Assembly: GCF_021215455.1 (NCBI RefSeq)
Contig: NZ_JAJPWV010000002.1
Coordinates: 124,001-188,000 of the forward strand
Length of the DNA: 64,000 nt
Origin: Mucilaginibacter roseus
Lineage (GTDB): Bacteria > Bacteroidota > Bacteroidia > Sphingobacteriales > Sphingobacteriaceae
Direction of reading: 5' to 3'
Positions 27,901-34,915 of the stretch are shown in pieces; positions within the stretch are counted from its first letter, which is position 1; each line of letters starts with the position of its first letter. Under the pieces are notes generated by a model. That model was not told the origin of the DNA. It saw nothing but the letters and a program-made list of their open reading frames with translations, and did no database searches. The translations under genes and the position numbers were made by a program.

Positions 27901-28346
27901 GCTTTACCATTGATAAGCATATCATTGGCTACCATGTAATTTAGGCCCTTATCATCGCGGGTTTTAATATTGTTGCTTAATATACCCAGCTGATTGCCTA
28001 TTAACTTATATAAAATCTCAACGCGCTTTACCTGTACGGAGTTATCTTCAATAAGTCCGCGTAGCTTGTCCAGATCGCTTTCTATGCTCGGCAAAGCAGA
28101 GTTATAAGGCTCTAAAAATGGTTTTTTACCCGTAGCACAATAACCACGCATACCCGTTTCAGCATCAATCAGCTGCTGTAGCAAACTGGTAGATGTTTTA
28201 ATAACCTGCTGGGTATGCTCAACCTTAACAGTATCATCCTCAAGCTGGTTGATACTGCGGTAAGACAATACAGCCACTATAAAAACCAAAATAACAGATA
28301 TTGCAAAACCTGTTAGTACCTGGTTACGAAAAGAAAGCTTAGCCAT
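24903..28346 (-). CDS. Membrane hybrid kinase: CHASE3-GAF-coiled coil-HisKA-HATPase-REC-REC-REC
   Basis: Large sensory kinase (1147 residues). A first membrane helix (about 9-28) and a second (about 183-205) enclose a periplasmic CHASE3 domain with LIDAETGMRGYCATGKKPF. A GAF domain covers about 240-395, then a Glu/Gln-rich heptad coiled coil (399-485). HisKA has NMSHELRTPLNSI with His498, followed by HATPase (GIGIPAEKQKLIFEAF, GGTGLGLSISRELAALLGG) and three receivers with LDIMLPGKDG, LDLNLPDISG and LMDIMMPKMDG. It heads an operon with cheR, cheB and a second hybrid kinase. The three receivers imply a branched phosphorelay. There is no DNA-binding output domain. Confidence 0.93.
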   Translation of the reverse strand: MAKLSFRNQVLTGFAISVILVFIVAVLSYRSINQLEDDTVKVEHTQQVIKTSTSLLQQLIDAETGMRGYCATGKKPFLEPYNSALPSIESDLDKLRGLIEDNSVQVKRVEILYKLIGNQLGILSNNIKTRDDKGLNYMVANDMLINGKANMDKVRAVISTVIETEQALLIKRKNATQESSTQAIYIIIVGSAIFLVIIIILFYYIQGTFNRQKKIEQEITDANVQLGVVLKENEAKNWLLTGTGLLNEKMQGQQTEKELATNVINEICNYTGALTGTFYLLNDQDERLDLCASYAFHNPDVLKKTIRLSEGVLGQVAVEQKAKVVKGKLNSKLELSTSVLENELTDSFIVPFFYDKKLKGVMELAYQGEMHEAIRDYILSATNDIGIAINTAQARTIMHDLFEETQQQAEELEAQQEEMRVTNEELLNKTEMLQASEEELRVQQEELRTINAELEEKASLLEEKNQAIEEARQAINLKVEELESTGKYKSEFLANMSHELRTPLNSILVLARILKDNKSDNLSEDQLKYASVIFNAGNDLLTLINDILDLSKIESGKLEMQNEHVRVNDILKDMEMMFGEVAANKKISYTTSTTANIPSTIFTDKVRVEQIIKNLLSNAFKFTSENGSIMLNATANTINGTISFHIKDTGIGIPAEKQKLIFEAFQQADGSTSRKYGGTGLGLSISRELAALLGGKITLQSEQNVGSEFTLTIPFEAAQTETHEEEIIPTAETFSPPKEFLKPAAQIAKKQNGEPLVVIVEDDKNFADILKDYSRDHGYKSIMVNEGTNAFQIIKDSQPDAVILDIMLPGKDGWQILRELKHDEETMHIPVHLMSAGEAAANRVRREGAISFLKKPIDTNALDKLFTDIMQQSGAKFKQILLVEDHQAQSQALKDMMQAQGIEVDQAFDGESAYRMLHENEYQCVILDLNLPDISGLDLLDKIKAVDKFLELPVIINTAMELDKTSVTRLMQYANAMVIKTNKSSDRLIDEVNLFLNKIAESSKTEVDLTAPKPKSISKGKEVIKNKKVLIVDDDMRNIFALSSALQSYDMNVEIANDGEEALAKLEEIPDVDIVLMDIMMPKMDGYEATRQIRKQNKWAKLPVIALTAKAMKDDREKCIAAGANDYITKPVDMDRLVALMQLWLES

Positions 28347-28442
28347 TGATTAGGTTTATATGCTGATAATGTTTTAAATAAAGTTGAAATATGTAATACG
28401 CATAACCTTAAAAAAGGTTGAGTGTAAACATTAATAATCTGC

Positions 28443-28871
28443 TTACGAAACAACTTCGTTGCCGGATTTTATAACACCCTGTTTTTTGGAGAATAATATG
28501 GTTAAACACAACACCGCCCCGGTGAACAACACATACCAACCCCATTTGAATTTTATTTTTGAAGTAAGATACGCGGCGATTGATGACATTGGTAAAAAGC
28601 TGAACGATGTATGCACTTTTAAGTATGCGCCTACATACAACAGCGCGGCCAACGCCACGGTAGCCCAGGCAGCACTACGGGCAATCTTCAGGCGGTTAAA
28701 CACCAAGCCTATCATACCAATAACCGCCACAATGAGGATCACCATACCGAATGGCTTATTCATGTCATAAACGTTCATGCTGAACAAACCGAACGGGCGC
28801 AGCATAGGGCAATAGGTGGCCGCGATAACCATAATGAAACCAACAAGCGAAAGTAATGAGGGAATGCGCAT
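28443..28871 (-). CDS. Four-helix membrane protein of unknown function
   Basis: Hydrophobic protein of 142 residues with about four predicted membrane helices (residues 5-20, 42-58, 66-83, 112-128) and a conserved-looking loop TSFSFLPMSSIAAYLTSKIKF. I do not recognise a family. It follows gldC by 6 bp and ends the rhlE-gldC operon, 96 bp before the kinase gene. A short inverted repeat AACCTT-aaaa-AAGGTT in that gap could help termination but lacks a following T run. Confidence 0.7.
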   Translation of the reverse strand: MRIPSLLSLVGFIMVIAATYCPMLRPFGLFSMNVYDMNKPFGMVILIVAVIGMIGLVFNRLKIARSAAWATVALAALLYVGAYLKVHTSFSFLPMSSIAAYLTSKIKFKWGWYVLFTGAVLCLTILFSKKQGVIKSGNEVVS

Positions 28872-28877
28872 AAAAGT

Positions 28878-29207
28878 CTATCGGGTTATTTCCATTTTTT
28901 CGGCAAAGTGGGCGCAGTAGTCACGCAGATCCTCTACGATGTTTTTTTCGCCTGTAGCACGTAAAAAACTATCGCCCATGGTTTGCAGGGTTTCATAAAA
29001 AAAGCGTTTCATCTCATCAACCGGCATATCCTTGGTCCACAGGTCAATACGCAGTGTATTTTTAAAGCTCTGATCCCAAAGGGCCAGCATCATTGATTTT
29101 ACAGGCAGCGCCTCCTTGTTGGTTGAATCGGTTGACTCCCATAGGATATTTTCAGGCACGTTATTATCGTCCAGTTCAATAGTCAGTTTTATTTCGGCTT
29201 TTTTCAT
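28878..29207 (-). CDS. gldC: Gliding-motility protein GldC
   Basis: Small soluble protein associated with Bacteroidota gliding. The sequence (IKLTIELDDNNVPENILWES, then ALWDQSFKNTLRIDLWTKDM and DEMKRFFYETLQTMGDSF) matches GldC closely in order and length (109 residues). In gliding flavobacteria gldC usually neighbours gldB; here it sits inside a four-gene unit behind a DEAD-box helicase and a small membrane protein, with 6-9 bp gaps. Whether this organism glides cannot be told, since gldC is also kept in non-gliding relatives. Confidence 0.9.
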   Translation of the reverse strand: MKKAEIKLTIELDDNNVPENILWESTDSTNKEALPVKSMMLALWDQSFKNTLRIDLWTKDMPVDEMKRFFYETLQTMGDSFLRATGEKNIVEDLRDYCAHFAEKMEITR

Positions 29208-29216
29208 TTTTATATT

Positions 29217-29483
29217 TTATTTAACAAGTAGTAATAATATAATAACCAAGGCTATAAAGCTCAGTTCAATAGTCCAAAGCGTGCGTATTTCCTTAAAAAA
29301 ATTACGAAAGGTGATATCCAGAAAGGCTACCACAAAGGCGAAAAGCAAAAATATCCATACAATGGTACCGCTCCAGCTTTCGTACTGACTGCCGGTTATG
29401 CTTGCGCCGTATATCCATATGTAGCCGGCAAGCACAATTAAAAACGCCGAAGCAATGTTTAAAGGTGTTATCCTGAATTTCAT
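29217..29483 (-). CDS. Small three-helix membrane protein of unknown function
   Basis: Eighty-eight residues with helices at about 9-27, 39-57 and 68-87 and short charged loops (FRNFFKEIRTLW). No family is recognised. It lies 6 bp after rhlE and 9 bp before gldC in one operon, so a link with envelope or gliding functions is possible but unproven. No signal peptide or cysteine motif is seen. Confidence 0.7.
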   Translation of the reverse strand: MKFRITPLNIASAFLIVLAGYIWIYGASITGSQYESWSGTIVWIFLLFAFVVAFLDITFRNFFKEIRTLWTIELSFIALVIILLLLVK

Positions 29484-29489
29484 CAGTGT

Positions 29490-30830
29490 TTATTTTCTTT
29501 TAGAAGATCTTTTAGTGCTCAATTTTTTGGCTACGCGAGGATTACGCTTGGCTTTTTCTGCTTCAAATTTCTTTTTTTGGTTCAGAGTCTTTTTCTCGTG
29601 GAATGCACCTTTAAAGTCAGGATTCTCGCGGCGCTTCTGCATGTCGATATCTTTGGCCTGATCCTGGCGTTCTTCGTACGGAGTTTCCTCCACAAACACG
29701 TCATCCGGTAAATTAAACACAGGTATTTGCTGCCTGATCAGTTTCTCCGCCTTACGGATATAGTACTCCTCCGCCGGATTGCAAAAGGTAATAGCCTCGC
29801 CCGACTGAAAAGCTCTGCCGGTACGGCCAATGCGGTGCACATAATCCTCAATCACAATCGGCACATCAAAGTTGATAACGTGGCTAACATCATTCACATC
29901 AATACCACGGGCGGCCACATCGGTAGCTACCAGAATCTTCACTTCATCGGCACGAAAAGCGTTGATGGAGTTGATACGTGTATTTTGCCCTTTATTGGCG
30001 TGCAATACCCTTACCTCATCCTCCTTGTATTTTCTGGACAGGAACCTAAACACCCCTTCTGCCGAAGTCCTCGTTTTACAAAAAATGATCAGCTTACGTA
30101 TATCGCCATCTTCCTCAAGCAACTTTTTCAGCAGATTGATTTTGGTTTTAATGTTAGGCACATAGTACAACTTTTGGTTAACCGTAGCAGCCGGTGTGGC
30201 CTGCGGCGTAACCTCAACCACGGTTGGATGCTCCAAAAAGTTGGCTGATAGCTGGTGCACCTTGTCGGACATGGTGGCCGAAAAAAGCAGGTTTTGCCTT
30301 TTGCGCGGCACTACCTCTAAAATGCGGTTTACTTGCGGCATAAAGCCCATATCCATCATTTTATCGGCTTCATCTAACACCAATACCTGCAAGCTTTTAG
30401 TAACAATATGTCCGGCCAGGTACACATCCATAAAGCGGCCGGGTGTGGCCACAATAATGTCGACACCCTTATTTATATTTTCAATTTGTGTTTTCGGTCC
30501 GATACCGCCATACAGCACCACCACCCGCAAATCGGTATAGGTGGCGAATGTACGTACATTTTCTTCTATCTGTAAGGCCAGCTCACGCGTTGGCGCTACT
30601 ATCAGCGCACGCGGGTTTTCTCCCTGCGCATATTTCAGCTTCATGATGATAGGCAGCACATAAGCCGCCGTTTTACCTGTTCCGGTTTGGGCAATGCCCA
30701 TTACATCCTGCCCGTTGCTGATTGGCGGAATAGCCTTTTGCTGTATGGGCGTAGGCTGCTCATAACCGGCATCGGCAATGGCATTTAATATCTGCCGGTT
30801 AAACTTAAAATCATCAAACGTTTCTGCCAT
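29490..30830 (-). CDS. rhlE: DEAD-box RNA helicase (RhlE type)
   Basis: ATP-dependent RNA helicase, likely involved in ribosome assembly or RNA turnover. All motifs are present: Q motif region GYEQPTPIQQKAIPPI, Walker A AQTGTGKTAAYV, PTRELALQ, DEAD in LVLDEADKMMDMG, SAT in FSATMSDK, and HRIGRTGRAF. The last 40 residues are a Lys/Arg-rich tail for RNA binding. The length of 446 residues is normal. A TATCTTTG box ends 4 nt before the ATG, pointing to a leaderless message. It heads the operon containing gldC. Confidence 0.93.
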   Translation of the reverse strand: MAETFDDFKFNRQILNAIADAGYEQPTPIQQKAIPPISNGQDVMGIAQTGTGKTAAYVLPIIMKLKYAQGENPRALIVAPTRELALQIEENVRTFATYTDLRVVVLYGGIGPKTQIENINKGVDIIVATPGRFMDVYLAGHIVTKSLQVLVLDEADKMMDMGFMPQVNRILEVVPRKRQNLLFSATMSDKVHQLSANFLEHPTVVEVTPQATPAATVNQKLYYVPNIKTKINLLKKLLEEDGDIRKLIIFCKTRTSAEGVFRFLSRKYKEDEVRVLHANKGQNTRINSINAFRADEVKILVATDVAARGIDVNDVSHVINFDVPIVIEDYVHRIGRTGRAFQSGEAITFCNPAEEYYIRKAEKLIRQQIPVFNLPDDVFVEETPYEERQDQAKDIDMQKRRENPDFKGAFHEKKTLNQKKKFEAEKAKRNPRVAKKLSTKRSSKRK

Positions 30831-30834
30831 GCCG

Positions 30835-30842
30835 CAAAGATA
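30835..30842 (-). promoter_or_regulatory. -7 promoter box of rhlE
   Basis: TATCTTTG on the minus strand is a full match to TAnnTTTG and ends 4 nt before the start codon, so the transcript would begin at or near the AUG. No TTTG is seen at the -33 distance. Confidence 0.55.
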
Positions 30843-30971
30843 GTTTTTTCTTTTAAGGTGCGCTTACCCACCACATCGCCATACACTATTTGATGGTTTG
30901 ATGATAAAACACCGTTTGTTAAAGGCTAATTGATATTTTAGGGCAAAATTTTCAGCCTGAATAGTTAAAAC

Positions 30972-31553
30972 ATGACCAATAAAGAAATAAAACCATGGAA
31001 GTTACTGAGCGAGCAGGACGTATCGCCCAGCCCCTGGTTCCCGATATTAAAGCATGCTGTTGAATTAGCCAACGGTAGTATAGTTGACGATTATTATTTT
31101 TCGCCCCTCGGCGATGTGGTGCAGGTGCTGGCCATCACTAAAAACAATGAGGTGGTTTTGGTGCGACAGTATAAACACGCCCTCGGCCAAATACTGCTTG
31201 AACTGCCCGGCGGTATGCAGCAAAAAAACAAGAGTATTATTGAATCGGCGTTGAACGAATTGGAAGAAGAAACCGGTGTTAAAGCCTCCGCCGAGCAGCT
31301 TAATTCGCTCGGAAAAATTGCCAACAACCCAACCAAGCTGAAGCAAATCACCTACGGTTTTATCTTGTTTGGTGCGGAATTTAACTCCCAACAAAAGCTT
31401 GATTCAACCGAGGATATTGACGTGCTGACCCTGCCTGCGCCAAAGGTGCTCGAAATGGCCATTAACGGTGATATATGGGTTACTGATTCGTTGAATTTCA
31501 TTTTAAAAGCAGCCATTGCATATCCGGGAGTATTTGGTTTGAAGCTGAAATAG
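30972..31553 (+). CDS. NUDIX hydrolase, ADP-ribose-pyrophosphatase-like
   Basis: Hydrolyses nucleoside diphosphates linked to another moiety, probably ADP-sugars. The Nudix box runs from Gly81 to Val103 and keeps the metal-binding Glu pair (NELEEETGV, Glu99/Glu100), but the consensus Glu after G-x5 is Lys87 and the Arg is Asn95, so two outer positions depart from consensus. The surrounding fold (VVLVRQYKHALGQILLELPG) is typical of the NudF/ADPR group. The length of 193 residues is normal. It is divergent from rhlE and is followed by the repeat-rich gap. Confidence 0.85.
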   Translation: MTNKEIKPWKLLSEQDVSPSPWFPILKHAVELANGSIVDDYYFSPLGDVVQVLAITKNNEVVLVRQYKHALGQILLELPGGMQQKNKSIIESALNELEEETGVKASAEQLNSLGKIANNPTKLKQITYGFILFGAEFNSQQKLDSTEDIDVLTLPAPKVLEMAINGDIWVTDSLNFILKAAIAYPGVFGLKLK

Positions 31554-31578
31554 TTCTTTTAAAAAGATCATTACTTGT

Positions 31579-31614
31579 CCTAAACTTCTTTTGAGCGATC
31601 AAAAGAAATTTAGG
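31579..31614. repeat. Hairpin at the left end of the repeat region
   Basis: CCTAAACTTCTTTTGA pairs with TCAAAAGAAATTTAGG around a GCGA loop, a 16-bp stem with one mismatch. It lies 26 bp past the Nudix stop and could also serve as its terminator. Confidence 0.6.
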
Positions 31615-31693
31615 GCAGATAATGAACTATTATTTCTTTGATCAAGGAGTTGTGCTTTAACTATCGTAGGTCTGCCCTTGGCCGCAGAAGCCA

Positions 31694-31720
31694 GTTACTT
31701 TGTCTTAGACACAAAGTAAC
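31694..31720. repeat. Perfect hairpin in the middle of the repeat region
   Basis: GTTACTTTGT and ACAAAGTAAC (10 bp each) surround a 7-nt loop. From memory, similar AAAGTAACCAAAAGTC-type text recurs between genes in related genomes; I cannot confirm this here. Confidence 0.6.
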
Positions 31721-31903
31721 CAAAAGTCAAGCCGGAAAAAACCTTCATCCGCACAAGGCTATACTCCCGGCCCGGCTTTCCGGCAGGCCAGCGCACATTT
31801 GAAATAAAAGACTGCTCATAAGTGCATCCTCCGGCCTTTTAATTTTCGGGTAGCAGGTTGAAGCACTGACTTTCATAGAAAATTAAACAGCCGGCGATTT
31901 TTG

Positions 31904-31927
31904 TTTCTTTTGATCGCTCAAAAGAAA
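31904..31927. repeat. Hairpin at the right end of the repeat region
   Basis: TTTCTTTTGA and TCAAAAGAAA (10 bp each) surround a TCGC loop. Its 18-bp core is the exact reverse complement of the core of the 31579-31614 hairpin, while the right-hand flank is in direct orientation. Confidence 0.6.
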
Positions 31928-31979
31928 TTCAGGGCAGGTAATAAAACGAATTGTAACTGATTTAGAAAACGTAATTTAA

Positions 31980-31987
31980 TATCTTTG
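31980..31987 (+). promoter_or_regulatory. -7 promoter box of dihydroorotase
   Basis: TATCTTTG ends 5 nt before the ATG at 31993, so the message is predicted to be leaderless or to have a leader of one or two bases. Confidence 0.55.
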
Positions 31988-31992
31988 CTCCC

Positions 31993-33339
31993 ATGGCATC
32001 TATCCTGATAAAAGCAGCTACCATTGTTAACGAGAACAAGCAATTTAATGGCGATATACTGATAAAAGACGGTTTTATTGAACGCATTGATACCAGTATT
32101 GATGCTAAGGCCGATACCGAGATCAACGCCGAGGGGCTGCACTTGCTGCCGGGCTGTATTGATGACCAGGTGCATTTTCGCGAGCCGGGGCTAACGCATA
32201 AGGCCAAGATCTTTACGGAATCAAGGGCGGCAGTTGCGGGTGGTATAACCTCCTTTATGGAGATGCCCAATACCGTACCGAATACGCTTACGCAGGAATT
32301 GTTAGCTGACAAGTATGCCATTGCAGCTAATAGCTCACTTGCTAACTACTCGTTTTTTATGGGTGCCAGCAATGACAATCTGGACGAGGTTTTGCGCACC
32401 GACGCGCGCAACGTTTGCGGTATTAAGGTGTTCATGGGTTCATCAACAGGTAATATGCTGGTTGATAACCGCACCACGCTCGAAAATATTTTCACCAACT
32501 CGCCAATGCTGATCGCTACGCATTGCGAGGACGAGGCCACCATCAGGCACAACCTCAACCATTATAAAATGACACTGGGCGAAGAAAATATTCCCATATC
32601 ATTACACCCGGTGATCCGTAGTGCCGAGGCTTGTTATCTGTCATCATCGTTAGCGGTTGAGCTGGCTAAAAAGCATGGCACCAGGCTGCATATTCTGCAC
32701 ATTTCAACAGAAAAGGAAACACACCTTTTTGATAACAGCACCCCGCTGGCGGATAAAAAAATAACCGCTGAGGCCTGCATACACCACCTTTGGTTTAGCG
32801 ATGCGGATTACGAAACCAAAGGCAACCTGATAAAATGGAACCCTGCTGTTAAAACCGCCGCCGACCGCGAGGGAATCCTGAAAGCGGTGTTGGATGGCCG
32901 TATTGATGTCATCGCAACCGACCATGCCCCTCACACCATCGAGGAAAAAGCCCAGCCTTATATGCAAGCCCCTTCAGGCGGTCCGTTGGTACAACATGCC
33001 TTAACGGCCATGTTGGAGCTTTACCATCAAGGCAAGATCACCCTTGAACAAATAACAGAAAAGATGGCGCACAATGTGGCCACCTGTTTCCGTATTGACA
33101 AGCGCGGTTTTTTACGCGAAGGCTACTGGGCCGATATGGTTTTGGTTGACCTGAACAAACCATGGCAGGTTGAAAAGGACAATATTTTATACCAATGCGG
33201 CTGGAGCCCGTTTGAAGGTACTACCTTTAAATCGAGCGTGGTTAGCACCATTGTATCGGGTAATTTGGTTTGGGATAATGGCCATTTTGTGAACCATCAC
33301 CTGTCCGGCCAGCGAATGGCATTTAACCCGCAGGCTTAA
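31993..33339 (+). CDS. pyrC: Dihydroorotase
   Basis: Third step of pyrimidine synthesis: reversible ring closure of N-carbamoyl-aspartate to dihydroorotate. Amidohydrolase barrel with DDQVHFREPGLTHKAK (residues about 54-69), KVFMGSSTGNML, ATHCEDE, LHILHIST and ATDHAPHTIEEK, the last supplying the catalytic Asp. In the N-terminal metal motif the usual HxH reads QVH, so the first histidine is missing; I recall the same variant in other Bacteroidota. The length of 448 residues is standard for this class. Its stop is 1 bp from that of the convergent SRPBCC gene. Confidence 0.9.
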   Translation: MASILIKAATIVNENKQFNGDILIKDGFIERIDTSIDAKADTEINAEGLHLLPGCIDDQVHFREPGLTHKAKIFTESRAAVAGGITSFMEMPNTVPNTLTQELLADKYAIAANSSLANYSFFMGASNDNLDEVLRTDARNVCGIKVFMGSSTGNMLVDNRTTLENIFTNSPMLIATHCEDEATIRHNLNHYKMTLGEENIPISLHPVIRSAEACYLSSSLAVELAKKHGTRLHILHISTEKETHLFDNSTPLADKKITAEACIHHLWFSDADYETKGNLIKWNPAVKTAADREGILKAVLDGRIDVIATDHAPHTIEEKAQPYMQAPSGGPLVQHALTAMLELYHQGKITLEQITEKMAHNVATCFRIDKRGFLREGYWADMVLVDLNKPWQVEKDNILYQCGWSPFEGTTFKSSVVSTIVSGNLVWDNGHFVNHHLSGQRMAFNPQA

Positions 33340-33340
33340 T

Positions 33341-33763
33341 TTATTCTATCAGCTTTTTCAGCTCGGCCATAAGCGCTTGCCAGTTATATTCGGAGTGCTG
33401 TTTCTTTTCTTCGTCGGCAATGTTTTCCTGCGTAATGGTAAGGCGCGTTCCGCTATCATTACCCTCAAGGCGATAGCTCACTATCTGGTAATTTTCAGGT
33501 AAGTCTTCAGTGCCCGACATGCTGCTCCAGTAAGTGTATTTGGCAAATTCGCCGGGAATAACTTCCAGCACGGTACCCTTGTCGGTGTAAACTACGCCAT
33601 CCCACTCGCCTGTCCAGATGATTGGGCTGCCTATTGTCCAATCGGTAATTAAATCTGTTCCGAAAAAGTATTCTTTTATCAACTTAGGGTCGGTGAGCCC
33701 CTGCCAAACTTTTTCTTTCGGAGCTTTGAAGTCAATCGAGGTGGTTAGTGTGATGTCTGTCAT
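33341..33763 (-). CDS. SRPBCC (AHSA1-type START) domain protein
   Basis: Single hydrophobic-pocket domain of 140 residues. FKAPKEKVWQGLTDPKLIKEYFFGTD, PIIWTGEWDGVVYTDKGTVLEV and RLTITQENI in order are typical of AHSA1-like proteins. The ligand is unknown. It lies just downstream of a WYL-domain regulator, a pairing that recurs in bacteria and suggests that the regulator controls it. A 16-bp palindrome 41 bp before its start may be the operator. Confidence 0.85.
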   Translation of the reverse strand: MTDITLTTSIDFKAPKEKVWQGLTDPKLIKEYFFGTDLITDWTIGSPIIWTGEWDGVVYTDKGTVLEVIPGEFAKYTYWSSMSGTEDLPENYQIVSYRLEGNDSGTRLTITQENIADEEKKQHSEYNWQALMAELKKLIE

Positions 33764-33804
33764 GATATTAATTTTTGAATAAGCCCAAAGAACGCACCGT
33801 TTAA

Positions 33805-33820
33805 TGACAACCCTATGTCA
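33805..33820. promoter_or_regulatory. TGACA-n6-TGTCA palindrome between the WYL regulator and the SRPBCC gene
   Basis: Five-base perfect arms with a 6-bp spacer lie in the 78-bp gap, 41 bp before the SRPBCC start. It is a candidate operator for the adjacent regulator. Confidence 0.4.
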
Positions 33821-33841
33821 GTAGTAAAAAACCGTAAACAA

Positions 33842-34780
33842 TTATTTTTTAACGATTGCGCCGGCGATCTCTTGTATTCTATCCTTTAAAACATCAGGCG
33901 TTATAACGGTTGCCATATCGCCATACATCATAAACCAACGTGCAAAGCCTTCTATTGACATGGTTAGAAAAGTCATCTCCCATTCATCGCCATCTAACCG
34001 CTCGGATACAAAACCATTATAATATTTTTGATTGGTAAGATATGGATATACGCTTTTTTGTATGCGCATAATTACCGTCTCCAGCTTATGCTCGCGCGCG
34101 GTTTGAGTGATATAATCCTTCAATGCCGGGTGCTGGCCGATAAATTTATCATTGCTGATACTGATACCTTTTATTCGGTCGAGCCGGAAATCACGATAAT
34201 CCTTACGCATACGGCAGTAGGCAATCAGGTGCCAATAGCTATCCAGGTAATAAACGCCCACCGGCTCAACCATACGGCTGGTTTGCTGCTGGCTGTGGTA
34301 GGCAAAATAATCAAGTTGCATCACGCGCTTTTGCGTTATCGCATTCAATATAGTTTGTATATGATCCTGGTTATCTGCCTGCTGCTGGCTCCGGCTGTGA
34401 ATTACCGCAATGCTGCCATCCAGGTCCTCCAACGTGTTTTTTTCGGCGGTACGCAGTATAGCGCGTATCTTATCCATCGCCGACCGGTGATAACTCATGG
34501 TAGAGTTATCGGTAAGTTTTTCAATAAATTTTTCGGCAGTTAAAAATGCCGTCGCTTCCTCACGGGTAAACATTACCGGCGGCAAACGGTAGCCATCCAT
34601 AATGGAGTAACCTACCCCGGCCTCACCCATTAGCGGTACACCGGCTTCTTCCAGCGTTTTAACATCACGGTAAACTGTACGCAGGCTGATGCCAAAACGC
34701 TCGGCAATATCAGCGGCCTTAACCACCCTGCGCGATTGTAGCTGGATCAATATGGCTGATATACGGTCGATACGGTTCAT
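33842..34780 (-). CDS. YafY-type transcriptional regulator (HTH plus WYL domain)
   Basis: DNA-binding regulator. The N-terminal DeoR-like helix-turn-helix (residues 1-60: VVKAADIAERFGISLRTVYRDVKTLEEAGVPL) is followed by a middle segment and the WYL domain (about 140-215), here with YYLDSYWHLIAYCRMRKDYRDFRLDRI. A WCX-type C-terminal part follows. The length of 312 residues is usual. WYL domains sense ligands, in some cases nucleic acids or cyclic nucleotides; which one acts here is unknown. It lies 78 bp upstream of the SRPBCC gene that it probably controls. Confidence 0.9.
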   Translation of the reverse strand: MNRIDRISAILIQLQSRRVVKAADIAERFGISLRTVYRDVKTLEEAGVPLMGEAGVGYSIMDGYRLPPVMFTREEATAFLTAEKFIEKLTDNSTMSYHRSAMDKIRAILRTAEKNTLEDLDGSIAVIHSRSQQQADNQDHIQTILNAITQKRVMQLDYFAYHSQQQTSRMVEPVGVYYLDSYWHLIAYCRMRKDYRDFRLDRIKGISISNDKFIGQHPALKDYITQTAREHKLETVIMRIQKSVYPYLTNQKYYNGFVSERLDGDEWEMTFLTMSIEGFARWFMMYGDMATVITPDVLKDRIQEIAGAIVKK

Positions 34781-34915
34781 CGCAACGAAATTAAATAAAA
34801 AAGCGGTGCGTGTCTGCCGTTACAGGTGCGCATTTTACTAACATCATTAAACGTAAAAATACACTTACATTAAAAAGCTAACTTTGCCGCTGATATAATT
34901 TAGCTATATTGAACC

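Larger units (their letters stand above)
31554..31992. other. 439-bp gene-free region rich in hairpins, probable dispersed non-coding repeat
   Basis: This is the only gap above 300 bp. It contains three perfect or near-perfect hairpins (31579-31614, 31694-31720, 31904-31927). A direct repeat of about 20 bp, AGAAATTyAGGGCAGrTAAT, occurs at each end (from 31604 and from 31923). The final bases carry the dihydroorotase promoter box. No credible reading frame is seen. The layout, a block bracketed by the same hairpin, is that of a mobile or recombinogenic intergenic repeat. Confidence 0.6.

Noticed and set aside
21523..28346. Standard chemotaxis operon
   Set aside because: CheA, CheW, CheY as a single protein and methyl-accepting receptors are all absent, and CheB lacks its receiver.
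31554..31992. CRISPR array or tRNA/ncRNA gene in the repeat-rich gap
   Set aside because: There are only two or three dissimilar hairpins without regular spacers, no cas genes, and no cloverleaf or GGTTCGA-type T-arm.
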